The notes: generated by a model not told the origin, from the sequence alone. DNA of 64,000 bases from Arcobacter sp. (GCA_002869535.1 PKUK01000002.1:62001-126000); one strand, 5' to 3'; shown: positions 49,680 to 58,189, counted from the first letter of the stretch. A program made the numbers and translations.

Positions 49680-50927
49680 TTATAAATTTTCTACTTTATA
49701 GAGTTTTTTTCTCTCTTTTGATGAGGGTACATCTAACATTTTTCTATATTTTGTAATAGTACGTCTCACCATTGATAAGCTAAACTTTTCTTGAATAGCA
49801 TCAAGAATATCTTGATCTGTTAGTGGTTCATCTTTATTTTCATATTCTACTAAACTTTTAATATAGTTTTTTATCTACGAAGATGATAAATCTTTATTAT
49901 TAACTGCATTTGAGAAGAAGTGTTTTAGTGGATATGTTCCTAAAGAGCACTCTATATATTTATTTGCAACAGCTCTTGATATTGTAGATTCTGCGAAACC
50001 AATCTCATTGGCTAACTCTTGCATAGAGTAGGGTCTAAGTTCTCCTCCCACAAAAAATGAGATTTGTTTTTCAACAATTAAAAGAACTATTTTGTATAGA
50101 GTTGATTTTCTTAAACCCAATAAGTTTACTAAATCTCTAGCCTCTTTTAACTTCTCTCTTATACCTTCATTTTTAGTATTAAAAGCATCTTTTACTTCTA
50201 AATCAGGATAATAAGCATGATTTATTTTGATATTAATATCTTCACCAATTTCTACAAAGAAGTCAGGAATTATCTGTACATTGTTATTCATATAATTCAC
50301 TGCTGGTGGATTATTGAAGTATTTGATAATATCTTTTGCTTCATCAAATCTATGGTGTGAGGCATACTTATCTAAGTGAGCAATATCTTTTATGATTTTT
50401 TTTATGAAATTGTATAGTTCATTATCAATTTGTTTATCACAAGCATCTAATTGAAAAAGAAATGATTCTGATAAATTCATTGATCCAATTCCACTTGGTT
50501 ATAAAAGTGAAAATCTTTGTCTTATTGATTCTACATACTCTTTATACACGCCACATGTTATAGCAATCTTTTCTATATCACCTTCAAAGTATCCCTCTTC
50601 ATTTATGTCACACAAAATTTCCATAGCTACTTTTTGTGAGTTTGGAGTTTAAAAGTTTGGTGCACAGATTTGTTCACTAATAATATCATTTAATGATTCA
50701 TCATAAAGTGCTAAAGATTCTATAAACTCCCCACTTGTACCTTGTGGCATAAAGTTGTTATAAAACTCTTTTGGTTTTTTGATTTCTAAAAATGGATTTT
50801 CATAAGATACATTTTTTAGATGTTTCTCTAGGTCTTGAAGTGAAGATTGTAGCATCGGAAGCCACAATTTCAAAGATAAATTAAGATTTTGCTTCTGAGA
50901 AGCGGAGGTTGATAATGTTTGTGCCAT
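49680..50927 (-). pseudogene. rpoN: RNA polymerase sigma-54 factor with three internal stops
   Basis: A 416-codon frame from ATG 50927. The glutamine-rich activator region (LKLWLPMLQSSLQDLEKHL) opens it. Stops are TAA at 50649-50651, TAA at 50499-50501 and TAG at 49875-49877, each followed by exact same-frame continuation: TPNSQKVAMEIL, PSGIGSMNLSESF and IKNYIKSLVEYEN. The C-terminal RpoN box VRRTITKYRKMLDVPSSKE is intact. The second stop stands at the acidic residue before PSGIG, so GAA-to-TAA fits. If real, all sigma-54 promoters here would be silent unless another rpoN exists. It sits at the end of the nifX-to-ferredoxin operon. Confidence 0.9.
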
Positions 50928-50979
50928 ATCGTATTTTGCCCAAATTCAAAAAGAATTTGGACATAAACCTGTATATTTT

Positions 50980-51276
50980 TTAATACTTAATTCTAACAAC
51001 ACCGTTAGGCTTAACTATTTTCATTTGGCAAGATAATCTTGTGTTATCAGTACAAGTACCAGCACAAGCCTCTTTGATTACTTTGATTTCTTTCTCATTG
51101 ATATCAGAAATAAATTCCATACCTTGTTCTATTTCAACAACACATGTTCCACATTCTCCATCTCTACATCCAAAAGGTAAAGCTGAACCAGATGCTTCAA
51201 CTACATCTTGAATTGTACTTCCTGGTTTAACATTGATTGCTAAAAAATCGTTAATAATTTCTACTCTAGTTGTCAT
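50980..51276 (-). CDS. [2Fe-2S] ferredoxin, nif-linked
   Basis: A 98-residue plant-type ferredoxin with the cluster motif CRDGECGTC (C-x4-C-x2-C) and a fourth Cys in LSCQMKI. An extra CAGTC pair precedes the last ligand, which is unusual. It stands in the sigma-54 operon after nifW, nifZ and a ferredoxin-like protein, so it probably serves nitrogenase protection or electron transfer, as FeSII or FdxD-type proteins do. Confidence 0.85.
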   Translation of the reverse strand: MTTRVEIINDFLAINVKPGSTIQDVVEASGSALPFGCRDGECGTCVVEIEQGMEFISDINEKEIKVIKEACAGTCTDNTRLSCQMKIVKPNGVVRIKY

Positions 51277-51285
51277 TTTCTTTCC

Positions 51286-51630
51286 TTATTTTTTTAATTT
51301 ATACGGTTTAACTAAAATGTCACCTTTGATTAACATCATTGGCGCAATTCTAACTTTAGGACTTATTGTAAATTGTTGACATTGCTCAGCTTCTTCAGCA
51401 GTGATTGCCCCTAATTTAACTAATACATCTAACTCTTCATCTTCCATATAACTTGTAGGTTCTTCAGTTGCAAGATTTTCAACAGTAATTAAACTTTTTG
51501 AGTAATCTTTAGTATCTGAAGGCATAGGAACACCTTTTTCTTTAGCCAATCTTACAATTGGTTCACCAATTTTTGCATCATAAACACCATCAGTAACAGT
51601 ATCAAAATGCATAAAAATAACTTTTGCCAT
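51286..51630 (-). CDS. Ferredoxin-like protein lacking cluster cysteines
   Basis: A 114-residue protein with the outline of a [2Fe-2S] ferredoxin: GEPIVRLAKEKGVPMPSDTKDYSKSLITVENL, then an acidic middle and IKGDILVKPYKLKK at the end. The cluster-loop cysteines are replaced (SDTKDYSKS); only one Cys remains, in AEQCQQF. It probably cannot hold a cluster. It lies directly before the true ferredoxin, 9 bases away, so it may be a partner or decoy. The fold is my inference. Confidence 0.5.
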   Translation of the reverse strand: MAKVIFMHFDTVTDGVYDAKIGEPIVRLAKEKGVPMPSDTKDYSKSLITVENLATEEPTSYMEDEELDVLVKLGAITAEEAEQCQQFTISPKVRIAPMMLIKGDILVKPYKLKK

Positions 51631-51722
51631 ATTTTGTCTCCTTTTTTAGCTTGTTTCTTCATACAAACCAAGCCATATGATAAAGTTCTGAAAACTCTTT
51701 CATCTGACTTGGTTAAAAAAAT

Positions 51723-52121
51723 TTAGTCTTTTGAGTAGTTCTTTTCTATATGCTTACGCATAAATTCTAACTCTTCTTCTACTTCATCTCTAAAATCTTC
51801 CATTGCTTCTAGTTCATGTTCTCTACACCCAACTATTTCAACAGGAACATCAAGTAAACCTAAAAAGTGAACTTCATATACACGAATAACTTGTAAGAAT
51901 TCACCCATTGATTTTATATAACCTACTGCACCTGCTGGCATCAAAAGTGTCCCAATTGGTGCATGAGGGTATGTCCCATCATTTACTATCTCTTTTATTA
52001 GTTTTACTTTTTGTCCTAAACCAAATTTTGGTTTATCTTCATCTTTTCCAGAACGATTAGCTGTTACACTATCATGCAAAGGAGTGTTTGCATCTACGAT
52101 ATCTTTATGATTAACACCCAC
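51723..52121 (-). CDS. nifZ: NifZ family protein
   Basis: About 132 residues from a GTG at 52121, chosen because GGAGG sits five bases upstream; the frame runs further upstream but only as a shadow of nifW. The NifZ core is clear: LGQKVKLIKEIVNDGTYPHAPIGTLL followed by GAVGYIKSMGEFLQVIRVYEVHFL and IVGCREHEL. NifZ helps P-cluster maturation of the MoFe protein. The start overlaps the nifW stop by 11 bases. The gap after it holds an AACCAAG / CTTGGTT hairpin. Confidence 0.85.
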   Translation of the reverse strand: MGVNHKDIVDANTPLHDSVTANRSGKDEDKPKFGLGQKVKLIKEIVNDGTYPHAPIGTLLMPAGAVGYIKSMGEFLQVIRVYEVHFLGLLDVPVEIVGCREHELEAMEDFRDEVEEELEFMRKHIEKNYSKD

Positions 52122-52452
52122 AACTTCCTCCTGTACTTGTTCCTGCTGGACTTGGACTACATGAAGAACAACCTTCAAGTTTTCCTGTTTCATACATATT
52201 CCATACATCAGCAGCACTTGGAGAGTGACCAGTTTTATAATCACCATAAACTCTAAGTAGTGAAAATTTCAAAAACTCTAAAAGTTTATCTTCATCTGCT
52301 ATTTCAGCTAAACCTTTTTTTATAAGAGTTCCATACTCTTTCATCATATGAAATCTTTTTACATTGATTAACTTTTGGTCAAAATCAATATCAAAAAATT
52401 TAAAAAAATCTTCTGTATCTCTTAATTTATAAAATTCTTCTACAGTTTTCAT
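52111..52452 (-). CDS. nifW: Nitrogenase-stabilising protein NifW
   Basis: A 113-residue protein with the NifW layout: LRDTEDFFKFFDIDFDQKLINVKRFHMMKEYG near 9-40, then a helix to SLLRVYGDYKTGHSPSAADVWNMYETG. NifW stabilises the MoFe protein. The C-terminal tail, GCSSCSPSPAGTSTGGSCGC, holds four cysteines and is not usual, so it may bind metal. An ATATCCC-N8-GGGATAT hairpin stands between nifF and nifW. Confidence 0.8.
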   Translation of the reverse strand: MKTVEEFYKLRDTEDFFKFFDIDFDQKLINVKRFHMMKEYGTLIKKGLAEIADEDKLLEFLKFSLLRVYGDYKTGHSPSAADVWNMYETGKLEGCSSCSPSPAGTSTGGSCGC

Positions 52453-52497
52453 TTTGTATCCTTTTAAATATCCCAGATTAAAGGGATATTATTTTTT

Positions 52498-53013
52498 CTA
52501 AGCTGGAATCTCTTCTTTTAAAGAGTCAATCCATTTTGTTACTCTATCTTCAGTTTTGTCTTTTTCATTGTGTTCATCAATTGCTAAACCACAAAGTTTT
52601 CCATCCATTTCTGCTTGTGAAAATTCATATTTATAATCACTTGCATCAACAAAACCAACAACTTTTGCACCAGCATTTGTAAATGTTTTATGTAGTTTTC
52701 CTAATGCTGAACAAAAATGTTCACCATGTTTTACACTATCTCCTGCACCAAATAATGCAATAGTTTTTCCAGAAAAATCTATTCCGTCTGATTCAATTTC
52801 AAGTAAAGGATCAACCCACTCAAAATATACATCACCTTGTCCCCAAGTAGAACTTCCTATAAATAAAACATCATGTTCAAGCATTTGATCAATATCATCA
52901 AAATCTTCTTCCATATTGATTACTTCATCAACTTCAAAAGCTTCTGCTAAAGCTTCTGCAACTATCATAGATGTTCCACCTGCTGTTCCACAAAAAATCC
53001 CAATATTTGCCAT
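52498..53013 (-). CDS. nifF: Flavodoxin, nitrogenase electron donor
   Basis: About 171 residues from ATG 53013 (MANIGIFCGTAGGTS), with AAGGAG seven bases upstream, preferred over the ATG five codons earlier. The FMN phosphate loop is CGTAGGTSMI, and the flavin loops are STWGQGDV and FGAGDSVKHGEHFC. The long-chain loop insert is present. As NifF it would carry electrons to NifH. A GTCCC/GGGAC hairpin (53032-53049) lies just upstream. Confidence 0.88.
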   Translation of the reverse strand: MANIGIFCGTAGGTSMIVAEALAEAFEVDEVINMEEDFDDIDQMLEHDVLFIGSSTWGQGDVYFEWVDPLLEIESDGIDFSGKTIALFGAGDSVKHGEHFCSALGKLHKTFTNAGAKVVGFVDASDYKYEFSQAEMDGKLCGLAIDEHNEKDKTEDRVTKWIDSLKEEIPA

Positions 53014-53109
53014 ACTTTTCTCCTTCAAAATGTCCCATTTTTAAGGGACCTATATTTTTATAACTTCTTTTATAAAGAAGCAAACCCTAAAGAGCTTTAT
53101 GAATAAAGC

Positions 53110-53541
53110 TTATAAGTTTTTATATTTGTTATAAGTCTCTTCTGCTTTTAGAAGATATTTTTCACCATCAACTAGCAAGTCATCATAAGTTCTAAATGAG
53201 AATCTATGAGCATCTTTGAAGAATTTCTCTGCAAGCACAATCTTCCCTGCAAAAACTACAACTCTTCCAAAACCTTCATGACTCATCTCCATTACAACTG
53301 AACACATTACCCCTGTTAGTTTTTCAAAAGCTAAAGCTACTGCTTGAAATACTAGTCTTATATCTTTGATTTGCATTTCATCAATATCTGCAATAATAGG
53401 GATATTTTTTAAATCCTCTTTGCTTCTTACATATTTTTCTACTAGTAGGTCTTCATCACTTTTGTTAACCCATGTACCAAATTGGTCCATTGCTCTAATT
53501 TGTCCAATTAGTGTTACTTTAAATAGTTCTTTCTTATCCAT
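53110..53541 (-). CDS. NifX-associated protein (DUF269)
   Basis: A 143-residue protein matching DUF269: LIGQIRAMDQFGTWVNKSDEDLLVEKYV near 11-38, then IPIIADID and the conserved VVMEMSHEGFGRVVVFAGKIVL near 82-103, ending in a helix. Its role is probably in FeMo-cofactor handling, since it normally follows nifX. The start overlaps the nifX stop as TAATG. Confidence 0.9.
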   Translation of the reverse strand: MDKKELFKVTLIGQIRAMDQFGTWVNKSDEDLLVEKYVRSKEDLKNIPIIADIDEMQIKDIRLVFQAVALAFEKLTGVMCSVVMEMSHEGFGRVVVFAGKIVLAEKFFKDAHRFSFRTYDDLLVDGEKYLLKAEETYNKYKNL

Positions 53542-53936
53542 TATAAAGCCTTCTTTTCTATGATTTTTTTGATAAATGGTGGAGGGTTTGAATTTAACAT
53601 ATCTTGTAGTTTTTTTACTTCTTCTTATATACTTACGATCTCTTTGTATTTGATTGTGAAGATTCCACTATTGATAAGTTTTGCAGCAGCTATTGCTCCT
53701 ACATTTGTAAAATAAACAATATCAATACCTTCTAGTAGTGCTACAGCTTTATCAGTATCTTTTTCAAGAACTTTTTTAATTTCACACATTGTAGTTGTTG
53801 ATTTACTTATTTCGTAAACAGCAAATTGTTTTGCACTTCCAAAGTGAGAATCTATGTTTTCTAAATCTGTAGTTGCGAATGCAACTTTTAGAGAACCTTC
53901 TTGAGAGTCATTTGTTGTGATTTGAATACTACTCAT
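53541..53936 (-). pseudogene. nifX: NifX with internal stop near the C-terminus
   Basis: A 132-codon frame of the NifX/NafY FeMo-cofactor-binding fold, with LKVAFATTDLENIDSHFGSAKQFAVYE at residues about 16-42 and VYFTNVGAIAAAKLIN later. TAA at 53625-53627 follows KYKEIVSI; the same frame then reads EEVKKLQDMLNSNPPPFIKKI to a TAA overlapping the next ATG. The tail NPPP-F is the normal NifX ending, so GAA-to-TAA is likely. It leads the sigma-54 operon to the ferredoxins. The truncated protein loses 28 residues and may be partly active. Confidence 0.85.
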
Positions 53937-53969
53937 AATTTTGTCCTAAAATAAATTTATATAGGTATA

Positions 53970-53985
53970 TGCAAATAGTGTTCCA
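53970..53985 (-). promoter_or_regulatory. Sigma-54 promoter of nifX operon
   Basis: Minus-strand TGGAACACTATTTGCA with exact GG-N10-GC spacing, 34 bases before the nifX ATG and just after the stop of the previous gene. It is the same 16-mer as at 28892-28907. Confidence 0.87.
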
Positions 53986-53993
53986 CAACTTTT

Positions 53994-54296
53994 TTAAGTA
54001 GTTTTTTTACTTCTTATAAGAGCTAGAAAATCAATAAGGTCACTTAAGAAGAAAGCCCTATTTGAGAGCTCTGCGAAGTAAACATTTGTAAAAGTATTTT
54101 GTCCGGCAAATGATTTTGCACTTGCTATAAATTCTTGAGGTAGTTGTCTGTTTATAGCAACAGGTTTTATAAGTTCATCACAAACTTCTTCAAATAAAAA
54201 TAAAATTTCTGCTGGTTTTTCTTCACATAAGAGATAAATATCACTTCTATAAAGGTCATATTTTTTATAAAGTTCATGGTAAGTCTCTTTACTCAT
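53994..54296 (-). CDS. Unrecognised 100-residue nif-linked protein
   Basis: A helical soluble protein (YHELYKKYDLYRSDIYLLCEEKPAEILFLFEEV, then DELIKPVAINRQLP) with two cysteines. I recognise no family. Its ATG overlaps the stop of the SagB-type gene as ATGA, so it is the last gene of the nifN operon and translated with it. It could be a partner of the nitroreductase (inference). Confidence 0.6.
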   Translation of the reverse strand: MSKETYHELYKKYDLYRSDIYLLCEEKPAEILFLFEEVCDELIKPVAINRQLPQEFIASAKSFAGQNTFTNVYFAELSNRAFFLSDLIDFLALIRSKKTT

Positions 54297-55540
54297 TTTC
54301 CCACCGCCATTAAATATAAGATGTTGTTGTGTGTTTCTAAAACCTTTTTTGTTTCATCATCAAAATATGCACCAATTCCTGTAGAATTGATATTTAAATT
54401 TGTGGCTCTTAGTGCAATAATATGCGCTAAAAAGCCTGATAAAATAGTGTTAAAAGAGTAGTTTGATTCTAGTTTAGATGTAAAAAATATAGTTGCAGCA
54501 GAAGTTCCACCAATTTTTTGATTAAAGGCTAACATTTGGCCTAGCTCACTAAAATCACCCTCTTTTTGTAAATTATACTCTTTATAAATACCTTTTTCAA
54601 GATTAGTGATTAGATGGTTTATAAAATAAATTTCAAGTCCATACTCTTTTGCAAAGATGAAAATATCTTTTAATATAGTTTCAAACTCATCTTTTAATAT
54701 GGGCTCTTTTTTAAAAGCTCTGACTGATCTTCTTTCATCTATTGCTTTTTGTAACTCTCTTTTAGTCTCTTCTTTTAAAAAGTTTGAACTAAAACTTTTA
54801 AAACTTTGTTCATAATATTTTGAATAAAATTCTTCAATAAAAGGCTCTTTTATATAATAATCACATGGGTTTACAAAAGGAATTTTATCCCTTAGTTCTT
54901 TTGTCTCTTTTTCTTTATACTCGCTTGAAAAAATAGCACAAACAAAGTGTTCATAGTTATCAAAACAAAAAGCTTTATTTAACTCTTCTTTATCAAAGTT
55001 AAAATCAAAAGTATAATCAAGTCCTTGTAAAATCAAAGAGGCATAGATGGAACCTAGTTGGTGACCAGAATCAAGTAAAAGATACCTTATAGCTCTTTTT
55101 TCATATTTCCAAGATGTCCTAAAGTAGGCATTACTAAGTAAAAAGATGAATTTTTTTTGTGATATATTCATATAACTCTCTAATCCATCACTACTTAATT
55201 CATGAATTAAAGCCAAGGTGCTTGTTAATGGTTCATAGTGATAAATTCCATTTAACAAACCCTTTGCTCCTCTTATTTGTATATAAATTTCGCAAGGATA
55301 AAGTCCACCTGCACTTGGATTGACTCTTAGATTTACCTCATCATTTCCATATTTTTTTGTGTAGGTGATTTTTCCAAAGTTTTTTATGAATTTTAACTCT
55401 TCATAATCATCAAGATTAAATCGTCTAAAAAACTTTGGATAGGTTTTGTAAGCTTTTGCTTGGGTTTGCCAGTTTATAAATTGGGTTTGAGTAAAGGCAT
55501 TCTTTTTTGTAATATCTGTTTGATTATGAAACTCTTGCAT
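54293..55540 (-). CDS. SagB/ThcOx-type tandem nitroreductase
   Basis: A 415-residue protein built of two nitroreductase-like halves. The first carries the SagB motif NPSAGGLYPCEIYI near residue 76; the second begins IDERRSVRAFKKEPI near 270, the classic FMN-site Arg pattern, and ends with NLNINSTGIGAYFD. SagB-type enzymes oxidise thiazolines or other heterocycles; no precursor peptide or cyclodehydratase is near. In the nifN operon it may reduce or oxidise a redox partner of cofactor assembly. It overlaps the ankyrin gene by 17 bases. Confidence 0.75.
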   Translation of the reverse strand: MQEFHNQTDITKKNAFTQTQFINWQTQAKAYKTYPKFFRRFNLDDYEELKFIKNFGKITYTKKYGNDEVNLRVNPSAGGLYPCEIYIQIRGAKGLLNGIYHYEPLTSTLALIHELSSDGLESYMNISQKKFIFLLSNAYFRTSWKYEKRAIRYLLLDSGHQLGSIYASLILQGLDYTFDFNFDKEELNKAFCFDNYEHFVCAIFSSEYKEKETKELRDKIPFVNPCDYYIKEPFIEEFYSKYYEQSFKSFSSNFLKEETKRELQKAIDERRSVRAFKKEPILKDEFETILKDIFIFAKEYGLEIYFINHLITNLEKGIYKEYNLQKEGDFSELGQMLAFNQKIGGTSAATIFFTSKLESNYSFNTILSGFLAHIIALRATNLNINSTGIGAYFDDETKKVLETHNNILYLMAVGK

Positions 55541-55976
55541 TTCTCAACATTTTTACAATCTTTGGAGTTACTGCTAAATCAATAGCTTTAAAGCCATCAA
55601 GGTTTTCAAAAGAGCTATCTGCACCTTTTTGCAAAAGAAGTTGCACAAAATCCTCTTTCCCCGCACTTGCACAGTACATTAATGCTGTTACATCATTAAC
55701 ATTTTTTGAGTCTATTTCGATACCTGCATTTACAAGAAGTTCAAAGCACTCATATGATGAAGCAAAACAGGCATTCCATAAAGCTGAGTTTCCATCTACG
55801 TTTTTCATATTTATATCTACATCTAAGTTTAGTAATTCAGATACAAGTTCTGATTTTCCTTCTCTTGCTGCTTTCATTATTGCAGAGTTTCCATATTTTC
55901 CAGCGTTATTTAAATCATTTTCATCATAGTCATTCTCTTTTATCCATTGGAGTAAATTTTCTGATAAGGTTTTCAT
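55524..55976 (-). CDS. Ankyrin-repeat protein
   Basis: A 150-residue protein with about four ankyrin repeats: GNSAIMKAAREGKSELVSELLNLDVDINMKN, GNSALWNACFASSYECFELLVNAGIEI, VTALMYCASAGKEDFVQLLLQKGAD and a final partial one. It is cytoplasmic and presumably a binding adaptor for a nif protein. It overlaps both its neighbours by a few bases, in the nifN operon. Confidence 0.82.
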   Translation of the reverse strand: MKTLSENLLQWIKENDYDENDLNNAGKYGNSAIMKAAREGKSELVSELLNLDVDINMKNVDGNSALWNACFASSYECFELLVNAGIEIDSKNVNDVTALMYCASAGKEDFVQLLLQKGADSSFENLDGFKAIDLAVTPKIVKMLRNARVS

Positions 55977-56494
55977 ACTCCCATCCAGTTTTCGTGTGTA
56001 TGACCCTTTACTTTGAAGTTAATAACTTCTTGCAATGATGACTCAAGCTCATCTAAATCAAAAGCGTGTTCGCAGTTATTTGGGATATTTTTATATTTTA
56101 TAACACCCTCTTTATCAATAATATATATTGATTTTGCCACAAGTGTTTCATTTAAATTCACTCCAAATTTTAAAGAGAATTTATTAAAATCATTTGAGAT
56201 AAAACCATTATCTAGTCCAAATGCTTTTTGAACTTTTGTTATAGCATCTTCTGAGCTACTTGTAATAATATAAGGTAATATTTTAGAAGCAGATTTTTCT
56301 AAAATATCATGTAGACCATTATTATAATCTTTTATATTAGGTAGGGTAATCATAACTTGAATTTTAGGTGCCATCATACCTATAACTTTTGACTCTCCAT
56401 TTAACATGGTAACTCTAACAGCAGGTGCTTCTGATTCTATCTTTCTCTCTTTTGCTTTTAAAATATAAAACTCTTTTTTATACTTAACTTCCAT
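55973..56494 (-). CDS. Thiol-peroxidase-fold protein without peroxidatic cysteine (copy 2)
   Basis: A 173-residue protein of Tpx outline: VTMLNGESKVIGMMAPKIQVMITLPNIKDYN, then YIITSSSEDAITKVQKAFGLD, FSLKFGVNLNETLVAKSIYIIDKEGVIKY. The position of the peroxidatic Cys (seven after the Pro of LPN) is Asn. One Cys remains (NNCEHA), far from the active site. It is a paralogue of the gene before it in the operon, to which it is adjacent by one base. Its C-terminus adds a His/Asn-rich GHTHENWMGV tail. Confidence 0.6.
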   Translation of the reverse strand: MEVKYKKEFYILKAKERKIESEAPAVRVTMLNGESKVIGMMAPKIQVMITLPNIKDYNNGLHDILEKSASKILPYIITSSSEDAITKVQKAFGLDNGFISNDFNKFSLKFGVNLNETLVAKSIYIIDKEGVIKYKNIPNNCEHAFDLDELESSLQEVINFKVKGHTHENWMGV

Positions 56495-56872
56495 TTATAA
56501 GATCTCCTTGTGTGTTATTTGACAATTTGTATCAATTATCATTAAAGATTTTTTTAGTTGATTTTTTTCATCTTTTATTCCAAAGGTATTTGAGAACTCT
56601 TTATATTCCCTTGAGATTAGGCTATCTTTTAGTTTAAATTCATTTTGTATCTTTTCACATTCATCAATGCTACTTGTTGTTATAACAAATGTTTCTGCCC
56701 TATTTTTAAAGAATGTTATTGCATCATGCAGTTGAGTATTAAAAGCTGTAATATCAGGCAAAGAGATTATAACTTGAACCTTTTCTTTTGGAATACCTAA
56801 AAGTCTTGTGCTTCCATTTATCATCTCTAATCCAAGAGCTTTTACAATTGGCCTTTGTAGATTAATGCTCAT
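56495..56872 (-). CDS. Thiol-peroxidase-fold protein without peroxidatic cysteine (copy 1)
   Basis: About 125 residues from ATG 56872, preceded by GGAGGAGAAA; an ATG four codons earlier overlaps nifN more deeply. The Tpx outline is shorter than in copy 2: ALGLEMINGSTRLLGIPKEKVQVIISLPDITAFN, then FVITTSSIDECEKIQ, FSNTFGIKDE and LKKSLMIIDTN. The peroxidatic position is Thr. The stop is followed one base later by the start of copy 2. It probably binds a partner rather than reducing peroxide. Confidence 0.58.
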   Translation of the reverse strand: MSINLQRPIVKALGLEMINGSTRLLGIPKEKVQVIISLPDITAFNTQLHDAITFFKNRAETFVITTSSIDECEKIQNEFKLKDSLISREYKEFSNTFGIKDEKNQLKKSLMIIDTNCQITHKEIL

Positions 56873-58160
56873 TTTCTCCTCCATGTTGGTGATAATGATT
56901 TATTAGGTTTGCTAATTCAAAAAGTAAGTAAGCACTTCCTTCATATAAAACATCATTTTTAAGTTGATTACCAACTCCCTCATAATCAGGGAATCCCCTT
57001 AACATTAAAGCTTTTTTGTGTTTTATGGTATATCTTTCCCCATGAAAACTTGATATTAAAACATCACTTTCTTTCAGATACTTTTCAACATCTTCAAAAT
57101 CACCAATTAGTAAGTTTTCACACTCTATTTCATCTAGTAAGTCATTTTTGTGAGTAGTTACTATGGCTTTTATTGTTGCTCCTGCTTCAATGATTGTATT
57201 TGCTACAGAGATACATTGGTCAGGCTCAAGTGCTAGCACAACAGATGCACTTCCTATTGCAAAGTGGCTATCTAACATGGCATCTTGAAGTCTTTTTCTC
57301 CATCTCACAATACTTGGATGTGGAGTTGAGATATTTTTGATTTTACATAGGGCTTTAAAGAATTTATCACTTTGTTCTAATCCCCCTAATGAATCAAAAT
57401 GTAAAAGTTGCATATTTTCATTTTTTGCTTTTAATTTATCTCCAGCTTTTTTTACACTGCTTCCTACACTAATAGCAAGTGAACAATTTCCAAGTTTCTC
57501 TATATCTTCAACAGTAATACCTCCACTGCTAAGTGCTCCTTGTTTTAATCCTAAGTGACCATCTAATGAGTCACTCAAATCTGGTAGGGCTAAAACTTCA
57601 TAACCAAAGAGTGCTACGGTGTCTTTGATTTTTTCTATCTCTATTGGTTTTAAATTTACATTTGGGATAATTACAGCTTTATTCATATCCACTTCACTTG
57701 AGCTTGCAACTAGTTGGTCAACGATTGCTTCAATTGATTTTGCAAAACCACTTTCAATAGAGCCTTCAAAATCAGGAGTATTTACATAAACCATTTTTTG
57801 CTGGTCTTGTACTAGTAAACAAGCACCTTTTATATCATCACCTTTTGTTTCTGTAAGTCCTGTTGTAAAAAGTCCTACTAGGTCAGGTTGTACTTTTTTG
57901 GTGATATTTTTTATTGATTCAGAGATTGCATAATCTCCTCCATCAATTACTGCTGTAATATCATTTACTGCTGTTGTTTGTACGGCAATGGGGTCATTGA
58001 AATGTCTTGTGAAAAATACCTTTGTAAATGAAGCACATCCTTGAGCTCCATGCATAAGTGGCATACAGTTTTTTATTCCTAAAAAGCAAAGCATTGCTCC
58101 CATTGGTTGAGATAGTTTAATAGGGTTTAATTGTAGAGGTTTCGCACTTATACTTTCCAT
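56862..58160 (-). CDS. nifN: Nitrogenase FeMo-cofactor scaffold subunit NifN
   Basis: About 432 residues from ATG 58160 (MESISAKPLQLNPIKLSQPMG), with AGGAAATATC before it; the upstream extension is only hydrophobic leader-like noise. The NifN/NifK family core includes GAMLCFLGIKNCMPLMHGAQGCASFTKVFFTRHF and GLFTTGLTETKGDD. With NifE it forms the scaffold for FeMo-co assembly. It leads a six-gene sigma-54 operon, and nifE lies about 2.4 kb away in its own unit, an unusual separation. Confidence 0.92.
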   Translation of the reverse strand: MESISAKPLQLNPIKLSQPMGAMLCFLGIKNCMPLMHGAQGCASFTKVFFTRHFNDPIAVQTTAVNDITAVIDGGDYAISESIKNITKKVQPDLVGLFTTGLTETKGDDIKGACLLVQDQQKMVYVNTPDFEGSIESGFAKSIEAIVDQLVASSSEVDMNKAVIIPNVNLKPIEIEKIKDTVALFGYEVLALPDLSDSLDGHLGLKQGALSSGGITVEDIEKLGNCSLAISVGSSVKKAGDKLKAKNENMQLLHFDSLGGLEQSDKFFKALCKIKNISTPHPSIVRWRKRLQDAMLDSHFAIGSASVVLALEPDQCISVANTIIEAGATIKAIVTTHKNDLLDEIECENLLIGDFEDVEKYLKESDVLISSFHGERYTIKHKKALMLRGFPDYEGVGNQLKNDVLYEGSAYLLFELANLINHYHQHGGENEH

Positions 58161-58189
58161 GATATTTCCTATAATATTTTCAATAAATA

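Noticed and set aside
52122-52247. Longer N-terminus for nifZ beginning inside nifW
   Set aside because: The extra 42 residues are out-of-frame nifW sequence, and GGAGG stands right before the GTG at 52121.
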